This document shows, piece by piece, positions 8,149 through 15,683 of a stretch of 23,311 nt of DNA. The translations under genes were made by a program, and so were the position numbers. Origin of the DNA: Deltaproteobacteria bacterium (GTDB lineage Bacteria > Desulfobacterota > DSM-4660 > Desulfatiglandales > HGW-15); assembly GCA_020060215.1 (NCBI GenBank), contig JAGVAP010000108.1, positions 1 through 23,311 on the forward strand, read 5' to 3'. Positions within the stretch are counted from its first letter, which is position 1. Each line of letters begins with the position of its first letter. The notes under the pieces are model-generated. The model searched no databases and was not told where the DNA came from. It was given only the letters and a program-made list of their open reading frames with translations.

Positions 8149-8177
8149 CCCCTCTCCCGGACTGCAGGGGAGAGGGG
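8149..8177. other. Strong intercistronic hairpin between the two phosphotransferase subunits
   Basis: Perfect 10-bp arms (CCCCTCTCCC, 8149-8158, and its reverse complement, 8168-8177) enclose a 9-nt loop. There is no T-run on the minus strand, so it is not a classical intrinsic terminator. It lies about 35 nt upstream of the ATP-subunit start. It could stabilise the upstream mRNA 3' end or set subunit stoichiometry. Confidence 0.7.
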
Positions 8178-8191
8178 AAAGGGCGAAAGCA

Positions 8192-9871
8192 TCAGTCGAG
8201 GATGAAGACGACCCCGAGGTTCGCATCCACCTTGATCCTCTGGCCCGTCTTGATCTTCGTCGTTCCCTCGAAAACGTTCATGACCACGGGGATGCCGTAC
8301 TCCCTGCCCACAATGGCCGCGTGGGAGAGGCTGGCCCCTCTGTCCACGATGACGCCCTTGATCATGGAGAAGACGGGGGTCCAGCTCGGCGAGGTGGTGG
8401 CGGCCACCAGGATGTCGCCCTGCTTGACGAGGTGGAGCTCGTCTTCGGTCAGGATCACCCGCGCCGTTCCCTCGGCCACACCGGGCGATCCGCAGATCCC
8501 GTAGAGGTCCGCCTTGAGCTCCGGCCTCACCTGCGGCATGGAGCCCACGACCACCTTGAGGGCGATGGGGTCCATGGACTGGACGAGCACGCCCATGGCC
8601 TGGTCCATCCCGAATCCCTCCTTCAGCAGAGCCGGCGGATTGGGCGTCTTCTGCCACTCCTGCCATTCCGCCTTTCGCCGGTTCACGATGTAGCGCATGT
8701 TGAACTGATCGGGGTTGATGCCCGCCCGGCGCACCTCGTCCGGGATCAGGAAGAAGATGTCCTCGGCGTCATCCAGCGCCCCCGCCTTCACGAATCGTCT
8801 TCCGAGACCCAGGGCGCTTCTCCTCATCATGGCGTGGGTATAGAGGTCGAGGTAATGGTCGTGCTCCTCGCTGAAGATGCCGCTCTTCTGGGCCAGCTTC
8901 ATCAGCTGCTGGAACCAGCCCCTCTGCTCCTGGGGCACCTTGGAGATCACCTCCTTTTCGGCGGCCATCCTTTCGTCCGTGATCTTCCTCCGTTCCTGGT
9001 CCAGATTGAAATCGCCCCCCTTCTCCACGAACTGCTTCACGTTCACCAGCGCGGGGGTGGGATCCTCCACCCAGGTGGGGAGATTGATCTCCGACATGCG
9101 CTGCATCCGCCACCCGTCCTCATTCATGAAGGCCATGAAGTCCTTCATGAAGACCTTGCCCTCGTCCGTGGTCTCCAGCTTGGACCGGATGGCCGGGGCC
9201 TCGTGGTTCAGGAAGACCTCTTCCAGGCCGTCCCTCCTCGCGCGCTTGGAGAACTCCCAGAGCTTGCGGTCCACCTGGAACACCTTGTTGTCGAACCCGG
9301 AGACCAGCTTGTGAAACAGGGGGGAGGTGTCATCGATCTTGGCCACGTCCCTGCAGATGTTCTCGAACAGGATGTAGGCCGTGTAGACGCCGTACATCAT
9401 GTACATGTGGATCTCCCACATCCTGCGGCAGGTCGCGATGGTATCCTCGAAGTTCTGCAGGAGCTCGTAGTTGGGGGCCTTCTCCATGTCCACGGCCTTC
9501 AGGCCCTCGTACCGCCCCAGGATCTCCTTGATGAATCCTCCCCAAAGGCCGTCGAAGTCCTGGATGAAAGGCAGGATGGCCTTGCGGAATTCCGCCTCTC
9601 TCCGCCGCTTTTCCTCTTCGGTCTTGACCAGGAGGAGAGTGAGGTAGCCCCCGCCCCGATGGAATCTCCAGTCCCAGCCCTTGACGGTGGGGAGGCTGAG
9701 CTTCTCGGCCCCGTACTGCATGCCGTGACGGCAGAAGTTGATCCAAAACCACCCGAACATGGGGGTCCACGGCGGGACGGAATGGGTCCCGTCCAGGAAC
9801 CAGGCGGGGGATTGCTCGAAATCTCTTTCCGGTTCAAGTTCCAACCCTGGGACTACATCGTAGACTTTCAT
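8192..9871 (-). CDS. Phosphotransferase subunit: putative substrate-binding domain plus phosphohistidine (PEP-utilizers) domain
   Basis: The protein has 559 residues. The last 103 form the swivelling PEP-utilizers domain: YGICGSPGVAEGTARVI at 457-473, then DRGASLSHAAIVGREYGIPVV with the phosphate-carrying His517. Residues 1-450 are mostly helical, have no pyruvate/PEP barrel motifs, and are rich in aromatics near the N-terminus (WFLDGTHSVPPWTPMFGWFWINFC). With the ATP-grasp subunit next door the order is ATP domain, roughly 450-residue middle domain, His domain, as in rifampin phosphotransferase, but split in two chains with the middle domain fused to the His domain. The expected reaction is ATP-driven phosphoryl transfer through His517 to an organic acceptor that the middle domain would bind. 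The ATG follows AAAGGAGGACGAGG, a very strong ribosome site, and it is the first gene of its block. Confidence 0.85.
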   Translation of the reverse strand: MKVYDVVPGLELEPERDFEQSPAWFLDGTHSVPPWTPMFGWFWINFCRHGMQYGAEKLSLPTVKGWDWRFHRGGGYLTLLLVKTEEEKRRREAEFRKAILPFIQDFDGLWGGFIKEILGRYEGLKAVDMEKAPNYELLQNFEDTIATCRRMWEIHMYMMYGVYTAYILFENICRDVAKIDDTSPLFHKLVSGFDNKVFQVDRKLWEFSKRARRDGLEEVFLNHEAPAIRSKLETTDEGKVFMKDFMAFMNEDGWRMQRMSEINLPTWVEDPTPALVNVKQFVEKGGDFNLDQERRKITDERMAAEKEVISKVPQEQRGWFQQLMKLAQKSGIFSEEHDHYLDLYTHAMMRRSALGLGRRFVKAGALDDAEDIFFLIPDEVRRAGINPDQFNMRYIVNRRKAEWQEWQKTPNPPALLKEGFGMDQAMGVLVQSMDPIALKVVVGSMPQVRPELKADLYGICGSPGVAEGTARVILTEDELHLVKQGDILVAATTSPSWTPVFSMIKGVIVDRGASLSHAAIVGREYGIPVVMNVFEGTTKIKTGQRIKVDANLGVVFILD

Positions 9872-10151
9872 CCTCGTCCTCCTTTAAGAAGTGTTGTCTG
9901 TAGGAAACATCCTCTCATCAAACTACCTTCCAGAAGATCGGATCACTGCAAACCCTCGAAAAAGGAGGGCGGGTCCGTGGCGGCTGTGCAGGTGAGGATC
10001 AGGTCATGAGGATGCAACGGCTGGATCAGCCTCCACCCAAGAGAAACAGGCTCGGCGCGGCTCTCACCTCCTTTCCATTCGGGGTTCTCGTAACGCTTCA
10101 GCTCCCTGAAAACGACCCCCTTATCCGCTCAGCGTCGCTGACTTCTCCATT
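9872..10151. other. 280-bp gap, probable leader/promoter region of the downstream minus-strand block
   Basis: The stretch separates the ferredoxin stop from the first phosphotransferase gene. I see no convincing coding frame, no clear -35/-10 pair and no sigma-54 box on the minus strand. The only clear signal is the ribosome site just before 9871. It is the natural place for a promoter if the 9871-650 block is transcribed separately from the AOR-Hdr block. Confidence 0.4.
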
Positions 10152-10520
10152 TCAGTCGTCCACCAAAACGAGCGCATCCGCGGCGCACCACTTCACGCAT
10201 TCGGGATCGGGCGGGTCTCCGCAGAAATCGCATTTCAGCGGGATGCCGGTATCCGGTTCCTTGTAGACGCTCTTTTCAGGGCAGGAGGCCCGGCACCCGA
10301 TGCACCCGTCCATCTCGACCCCGTGCACGAGGATCTCCTGCCTGGAGTTGCATCCCGCCTCGGTGAAGGGGCCGGCGATCACGGGAAGGCAGAAGGTCTC
10401 CTCGAGATAGACCTTGATCCTCGACCGTTGCGGATTGACTCCGTCCGTATGCTTCAGGGAACAGGCCACCTCGCAGAGCTTGCAGCCGCAGCATTGGGTG
10501 TGGTCGATCCGGATTCTCAT
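10152..10520 (-). CDS. Polyferredoxin electron-transfer subunit of the AOR-type enzyme (BamC-like role)
   Basis: The protein has 122 residues with 14 cysteines. C10/C13/C16/C20 (CCGCKLCEVAC) form one [4Fe-4S] site. DGCIGCRASCP (C73/C76/C80) and CDFC...ECVKWC (C97/C100/C108/C112) supply further sites in the crossed pattern typical of HycB/DmsB-like ferredoxin subunits, giving three or four clusters. The ATG overlaps the AOR stop in an ATGA junction, so the two are translationally coupled and presumably form a complex. The frame continues open upstream, but that is the antisense-like shadow of the AOR gene. It should carry electrons from the tungstopterin subunit to the HdrA-like flavoprotein. 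Confidence 0.9.
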   Translation of the reverse strand: MRIRIDHTQCCGCKLCEVACSLKHTDGVNPQRSRIKVYLEETFCLPVIAGPFTEAGCNSRQEILVHGVEMDGCIGCRASCPEKSVYKEPDTGIPLKCDFCGDPPDPECVKWCAADALVLVDD

Positions 10521-12331
10521 GGGAGCCCTTCCCCCTCCTTTTCCAGACCCAGCAGGCGCAGCCTCTCTCTGCTCGGGATCCCGTTTTCGCTCCAACCCCG
10601 GAGCCGGTAGTACTCGACGAGCATCCCGGCCAGATGGACCACCTGGTTCTTGATCCGGGGCTCCTCGGTAATCCTCCTGGGGAGCGTGTCGTCCTTCCCG
10701 GTGAATCCCGCCTTGAGGTTGAAGATCCGCTCCAGGTTCCAGATCCGCTCGCCGATGAGGGCCGTCTCCTCGGCCGAGTAGTCGAGACCGGTGGTGAGCC
10801 TCAACCACTGGAGGGGCTTCTCGCTCCAGAGCGGCCCGTGGTAGATGATCCAGCAGAGCACCCCCGAATCGACTACGGCGACGTAGTCCTGGTCCTCTTT
10901 CGTCCACTCCACGTGGCGGGAGGGGTCCTGCCGTCCCTCGTAGAAGGGGAGCGTCGCCTTGGTGTGGCACGCCCCCACGTTGCTGGTGGCGTACTGGAGC
11001 CCCAGGACCTCTATCCCTTGAGGGTGCCAGGCCGGCATGCCCTGCCTCTTCACCCCCATGAAGAGCTCCGGCCGGCCCGCTCGTTCCGCCACTGCGGCGC
11101 CGCCCTCGGCCAGGAGGTCCCCGAAGCCGCTTCGCACGGCCGTCTCCCTGAGGGCCCTGAACATCATGGCCGCATCGCCGAAGTTCAGGGGGTACCCGAT
11201 CTCTCTCTCGCTGAGCAACCCCGACTCGAAGAGCTCCATGGCGCAGGAGACGGTGGCGCCGGCGGTGATCGTGTCCATGCCGAGCTCGTTGCAGAGATAA
11301 TTGGCCCTGAAGATGTCCTTGAGGTCCCCGATTCCGCAGTTCGACCCCACCAGGGCCATGGTCTCGTGTTCAGGCCCCTTGGTCGTGTGAGGGTAATCGG
11401 GATCGGAGATCCTGGCCCGCTTGCCGCACCGGAACGGGCAGGAGAAGCACCCCTCGTCCCTCTCCCGGAGCATGTCGCGGATGTAGGCGGGGTTTTCGAA
11501 CAGGGTGAAGGGTTCGAAATATCCATCCTGGAAGTTGAACGCGGCCTGCGTCTTCGACTTGTTCGCACGGCCCGGCAGACTCCAGGTGCCCCACATGGAC
11601 CGCTTCCGCAGCTCCCCGTTCTCCCTGGCCTCCTTCAGGAAGTCCAGGAAGGCCCGACGAAACGCTCCCGGGTCCGGGATGCGGACATCCCCCGTGCCCA
11701 GCGCGGCGACGGCCTTCACGTTCTTGGACCCCATCACCGCGCCCAGCCCGGAACGGCCCGCGGCCCTCCCCCCGTCGGCCATGATGCAGGCAAACCGCAC
11801 CAGGTTCTCCCCGGCCGGCCCGATGGTCGCCACGCTCAGCATGTTCCTCTTCCACCGATCCGCGTCCGGCCCCATCTCCGCCCGCACCGCCAGCTCCGTC
11901 TCCGTGGCCCATTTGCCCCGGAGGTGACTGGCGGGTCTGATCTCCACCTTCTCGTCGAGGATCGAGACGTACACCGGTTCGGGAGACCTCCCCTCCAGGA
12001 TGAGCGCGTCGTATCCGGCGAATTTGAGGTTTGCGCCGAGATACCCGCCGCAGCAGGGACTGCCGACCGCCCCGGTGAGCGGGGACTTGGCCGCGACGAT
12101 GAACCTTCCCCCGGCGGGAACGCCTGTTCCCGTGAGGGGACCGGTGGCAAAGATGAGCTTGTTCTCAGGTCCGAGGGGATCCGCGTGGGGATCCACCTCG
12201 TCGAACAGGATACGGTCTCCGAGACCCCGGCCCCCGATGTACTGTCTCGCCAGCCCGGCATCCAGATCCTCGACACTGCAGTTGGACCGGGAGAGATCGA
12301 TCCTCAGGATTTTGCCTTTCCAACCGTACAT
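10517..12331 (-). CDS. Tungsten-type aldehyde:ferredoxin oxidoreductase family protein
   Basis: The protein has 604 residues, the normal AOR length. MYGWKGKILRIDLSRS is the standard N-terminal strand. AAGRSGLGAVMGSKNVKAVAA (190-210) is a tungstopterin-contact segment. C295/C298/C302 (CFSCPFRC) and C493 (DSGVLCW) give the [4Fe-4S] ligands at nearly the positions of P. furiosus AOR (288, 291, 295, 494). PEHETMALVGSNCGIGDL (320-337) is typical. The family oxidises aldehydes to acids or runs in reverse; the BamB branch reduces benzoyl-CoA. Motifs here look closer to canonical AOR than to BamB. The ATG at 12331 lies 5 nt after the HdrA-like stop; an in-frame GTG at 12340, with AAAGGG before it, is an alternative start. 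The gene overlaps the ferredoxin gene by 4 nt. Confidence 0.93.
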   Translation of the reverse strand: MYGWKGKILRIDLSRSNCSVEDLDAGLARQYIGGRGLGDRILFDEVDPHADPLGPENKLIFATGPLTGTGVPAGGRFIVAAKSPLTGAVGSPCCGGYLGANLKFAGYDALILEGRSPEPVYVSILDEKVEIRPASHLRGKWATETELAVRAEMGPDADRWKRNMLSVATIGPAGENLVRFACIMADGGRAAGRSGLGAVMGSKNVKAVAALGTGDVRIPDPGAFRRAFLDFLKEARENGELRKRSMWGTWSLPGRANKSKTQAAFNFQDGYFEPFTLFENPAYIRDMLRERDEGCFSCPFRCGKRARISDPDYPHTTKGPEHETMALVGSNCGIGDLKDIFRANYLCNELGMDTITAGATVSCAMELFESGLLSEREIGYPLNFGDAAMMFRALRETAVRSGFGDLLAEGGAAVAERAGRPELFMGVKRQGMPAWHPQGIEVLGLQYATSNVGACHTKATLPFYEGRQDPSRHVEWTKEDQDYVAVVDSGVLCWIIYHGPLWSEKPLQWLRLTTGLDYSAEETALIGERIWNLERIFNLKAGFTGKDDTLPRRITEEPRIKNQVVHLAGMLVEYYRLRGWSENGIPSRERLRLLGLEKEGEGLP

Positions 12332-12336
12332 GGGGT

Positions 12337-15300
12337 TCACACCGCCCTTTCGCACAGGGCCTCTATCGAGGCCCATATCTGCAGATCGCTTGCCCCGCCC
12401 AGGTCCAGGGCGCCGCCCCGGCAGGATGAGACACAGAGCCCGCACCCCTTGCAAAGGGCCGGGTTCACCTCCGCGGTCCCCTGCCCGGAGACCGATATGG
12501 CATGGTAAGGACAGACCTGTGCACAGAGCCCGCACCCGCTGCACATGCCTGCAGTGACGCTGCAGACCGGTCCTCCCGCCTTCAGCTCCTCCTGAGAGAG
12601 GACGATGAGCGCACGAGAGGCCGCAGCCTGGGCCTGGGCGATACTCTCGTCGATGAACTTGGGGCTGTGCGCGGCGCCGCACAGGTAGATGCCTTCCGTG
12701 GCGAAATCCACCGGGCGGAGCTTCATGTGCGCCTCCATGAAGAAGCCGTCTTCGTTCAAAGGCACTTTGAGGAGGCGTGAAACGGAGCGGTTTTCACCGG
12801 CGGGGACCGCGGCTGCGGCAAGGATGACGAGATCCGCATCCAGGGCCATGACTCCGCCCAGGGTAGGCTCCGCCACGGTCACCCTCAGGAAAGACCTCCC
12901 CCCTTCCTCCACCCGGATCACTTCAGGCGCTTGCTCCTTTTCATGTCTTATAAAGAGGACGCCTTTCTCCGCGGCCCTGCGGTAGTACTCTTCGCGAAGG
13001 CCGTAGGTCCTCATGTCCCGGTAGAGGACATAGACATCCATCGCCGGGTTCAGCTCCTTGAGCTTCAGGCTGTTCCTGACCGCCTGGCTGCAGCAGGTGC
13101 GGCTGCACCAGGGCCGCTCTTCGTCCCGGGACCCGACACACTGGATCATCACGGCGGTCCCGCATGCCCCCAGCCGCTCCGCGCCGGAGTGGATCTCCTT
13201 CTCGAGCTCCAGCTGAGTGACCACGCCGGGATCCTTTCCATACCCGTATACGGCGGGCTTGAACTCCTCACTCCCGGTCGCCACGACCGTCGCACCGTGC
13301 CGGATCTCCTTGGTCCGGCCCCTCGGCCCCGCAATCCGGGAGACGAAATTCCCCACATACCCGGTGAAATCCACAAGCCTGGATTCCGTATGCACCCGGA
13401 TGAGGAGGCTCCGGTACACCCTTTGGATGAGATCCCCGAGGTAAGGCTGGATGCCTTTCCCTTCGAGGGTTTCGTAGATCCTTCGCGCCAGGCCGCCGAG
13501 CTCTTTTTCCTTTTCGACGATGTGGACGGGGATCCCCTGGTCCGCGAGGGTCAAAGCCGCGGTCATGCCGGAAACGCCCCCGCCGATGACAAGGGCCGCG
13601 CGCTCGACCTTGTAGGTGCTCTGGAAAAGGGGCCGCAGGAGCGCCACCTTCGCCACAGCCATCCGAACAAGGTCTTGCGCCTTCCGGGTCGCGCTCCTCT
13701 TCTCGGTCATGTGGACCAGAGAGCATTGTTCCCGGATGTTGGCGAACTCGAAAAGATAGGGGTTGAGACCGGCTCCGCGAAGGGCGTCCTGAAACACGGG
13801 TTCATGGGTCCTGGGGGTGCAGGCCGCGACCACGATGCGATTGAGCCCTTTCTCCCGTATGGTCTGCGCCATGCGGGAGACCGAATCGATGGAACAGCTG
13901 AAGGTGTTTTCTTCCGCATGCACCACCCCCATGAGTCCCCGCGCGTACGAGACCACTTTCTTCACATCCACGGTCTTCACGATGTTCGTGCCGCAGTCGC
14001 AGACGAAGACCCCCACCCTTGGAGGCTCTCCGCGAACATCCCTCTCCGCCGGGATCGCCCTCTTTTCCACGAGAGACCCGCGGCGGTCGTTCAGGAGCCT
14101 GGAGGCGAGGGATGCGGCCCCGCCGGCCATGGTCACGGAATCGGGGATGTCCATGGGCGCATGGAACACGCCGCAATGATAGATCCCGGGACGGGACGTC
14201 TCCGCAGGAGCAAAGGGAGATCCGTCGCAGAACCCCTGCTCGTTCACGGAGACCCCGAGCCTCGATGCGAGATCCCTGTTCTTCCCCGGGGAGACCAGGC
14301 CGACGGAAAGGACGACCAGGTCGAACTCCTCGTCCCGAAGGCCGGTGCCGTTCACTCGGTACCGGATCCTGACCGAGCCGCTCTCCTTCGATTCACCCAC
14401 CACGGAGGTCTTGCTCCAGGTGAACCTCACCCCCGGCGTTTTCCTGGCCCTTTCGAAATATCGTTCAAAACCCTTTCCGTAGGCGCGGATGTCGTTGTGG
14501 AACACGTGCGCTTCCAGGTCCGGCAGGTGCTCCTTGCTCAACAGCACCTGCTTGATCGCGTACATGCAGCAGACGGACGAGCAGTAGGGATGTCCGGCGG
14601 TCTTGTCCCGGGACCCGACACACTGAATCCACGCGATCTTCCCGGGACGGCGTCCGTCCGAGGGGCGGCGAAGCTCCCCGCGGTTCGGCCCGGATGCGCT
14701 CAGCAGCCGCTCGTATTCGAGACTGGTGACCACGTTCCGGAGCCTTCCGTACCCGTACTGGCTCTGTACCTCGGGAGCAAAGGTCACATACCCCGGAGCC
14801 AGGATGAGGCTCCCGGCCCTGATCTCCATCCCCCTCTCCTGCTGGTGAAAGTCGACGGCCTTGTTCTTACAGGCGGGCACGCAGATCTGGCAGATCCGCC
14901 GCTTCAGGAAGAGGCAGCGCTCCGGATCCACGAGGGAGACGGCGGGCACGGCCTGGGGAAAAGAGAGGTGGATGCACTTCTGGTCCGCCAGCCCTGCGTT
15001 GTAGATATCGGGCACCCGGACAGGGCAGTACTCCGCACAGGTCCCGCACCCCGTGCATCTCTCCGCATCCACATAGCGGGGCCGCTGCATCACGGTGACA
15101 CTGAAATCCCCCGCTTCGCCCCGTACCCTTTCGATCTCGGTGTTTGTCAGGATCTCGATGTTCGGATCCGTGACGCACTCGATGAGCTTCGGGGAGAGGA
15201 TGCACATGGAGCAGTCATTGGTGGGAAAGGTCTTGTCCAGCTGGGACATCTTCCCCCCGATGGCCGGCCCCTTCTCCACCAGATAGACCTTGAACCCCAG

Positions 15301-15426
15301 CCTGGACGCATCGAGGGCCGCCTGGATTCCGCTCACACCGGCCCCGACCACCATGATGGAGCCCACTCTTTCGGTGCCCGACTTCATGGTTTGTGCGACG
15401 ATCCCCTTCTGTGTCGGAGCGTTCAA
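12337..15426 (-). CDS. Double-length HdrA-like (BamE-like) flavin/FeS electron-transfer protein
   Basis: The protein has 1029 residues and two HdrA-type halves. Half 1 has FAD motif VVGAGVSGIQAAL (26-38), the HdrA signature KTFPTNDCSMCILSPK (65-80), a ferredoxin insert CTGCGTCAEYCP (124-135) and CVGSRD...CSSVCC (269-287). Half 2 begins VGVFVCDCGTNI (471-482), the usual start of stand-alone HdrA, has ACTPRTHEPVF (535-545), FAD motif VIGGGVSGMTAAL (613-625) and CVGSRD...CSRTCC (763-779), but no ferredoxin insert. Two [4Fe-4S] motifs close the chain (CSGCGLCAQVCP, 962-972; CKGCGLCVSSC, 992-1002). HdrA proteins split electron pairs on FAD (family knowledge). The TTG start at 15426 has AAGGGA upstream; ATG 15387 is the alternative. 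Its stop lies 5 nt before the AOR ATG. Confidence 0.92.
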   Translation of the reverse strand: MNAPTQKGIVAQTMKSGTERVGSIMVVGAGVSGIQAALDASRLGFKVYLVEKGPAIGGKMSQLDKTFPTNDCSMCILSPKLIECVTDPNIEILTNTEIERVRGEAGDFSVTVMQRPRYVDAERCTGCGTCAEYCPVRVPDIYNAGLADQKCIHLSFPQAVPAVSLVDPERCLFLKRRICQICVPACKNKAVDFHQQERGMEIRAGSLILAPGYVTFAPEVQSQYGYGRLRNVVTSLEYERLLSASGPNRGELRRPSDGRRPGKIAWIQCVGSRDKTAGHPYCSSVCCMYAIKQVLLSKEHLPDLEAHVFHNDIRAYGKGFERYFERARKTPGVRFTWSKTSVVGESKESGSVRIRYRVNGTGLRDEEFDLVVLSVGLVSPGKNRDLASRLGVSVNEQGFCDGSPFAPAETSRPGIYHCGVFHAPMDIPDSVTMAGGAASLASRLLNDRRGSLVEKRAIPAERDVRGEPPRVGVFVCDCGTNIVKTVDVKKVVSYARGLMGVVHAEENTFSCSIDSVSRMAQTIREKGLNRIVVAACTPRTHEPVFQDALRGAGLNPYLFEFANIREQCSLVHMTEKRSATRKAQDLVRMAVAKVALLRPLFQSTYKVERAALVIGGGVSGMTAALTLADQGIPVHIVEKEKELGGLARRIYETLEGKGIQPYLGDLIQRVYRSLLIRVHTESRLVDFTGYVGNFVSRIAGPRGRTKEIRHGATVVATGSEEFKPAVYGYGKDPGVVTQLELEKEIHSGAERLGACGTAVMIQCVGSRDEERPWCSRTCCSQAVRNSLKLKELNPAMDVYVLYRDMRTYGLREEYYRRAAEKGVLFIRHEKEQAPEVIRVEEGGRSFLRVTVAEPTLGGVMALDADLVILAAAAVPAGENRSVSRLLKVPLNEDGFFMEAHMKLRPVDFATEGIYLCGAAHSPKFIDESIAQAQAAASRALIVLSQEELKAGGPVCSVTAGMCSGCGLCAQVCPYHAISVSGQGTAEVNPALCKGCGLCVSSCRGGALDLGGASDLQIWASIEALCERAV

Positions 15427-15435
15427 TGATTCCCT

Positions 15436-15670
15436 TAGGATGGGTGGACCCCGGCGGGTCTTGAGCCGGGGGGAAACCCATCGGTCTTCGGAATTGGTCA
15501 GAGGGTTCAGGGTTCAGCGTTCAGGAAAAGGCCTCTCGATCCACGTCGCAGCCTTGTAGGATGGGTGGAGCGGAGTGAAACCCATCGGTCTTGAGGCCGG
15601 CGCGTCCGGTCATCGATGGGTTCCGCTTCGCTCCACCCATCCTACAGTTCGACATTGGACATTGGACATT
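15436..15670. repeat. REP-like GGATGGGT/ACCCATC repeats with short tandem repeats
   Basis: The gap between the HdrD-like and HdrA-like genes is filled with repeats. Copy A (about 15436-15488) and copy B (about 15555-15594) are direct copies beginning TAGGATGGGTGGA and ending ACCCATCGGTCTT, with different inner stems. Copy C (15614-15647) is inverted, forming a pair with B and ending CCTACAG. Between them is a 7-bp tandem repeat (G/CGTTCAG three times, 15504-15524), and after them CATTGGA twice plus CATT (15653-15670). The pairing of direct and inverted copies is typical of REP/BIME arrays. Its position inside a probable operon suggests mRNA processing or recent insertion. Confidence 0.75.
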
Positions 15671-15683
15671 CTGCGGTTGCTTC

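Noticed and set aside
7089..9871. Annotation of the pair as phosphoenolpyruvate synthase
   Set aside because: The ATP-grasp and phosphohistidine domains are present, but no PEP/pyruvate-binding barrel motif is seen in either chain, so pyruvate is not supported as substrate.
12931..15429. Very long plus-strand open frame opposite the HdrA-like gene
   Set aside because: It is an antisense shadow produced by high GC at third positions. The translation is rich in Arg, Pro, Gly and His, has no family motifs, and the minus strand carries a complete HdrA-like protein.
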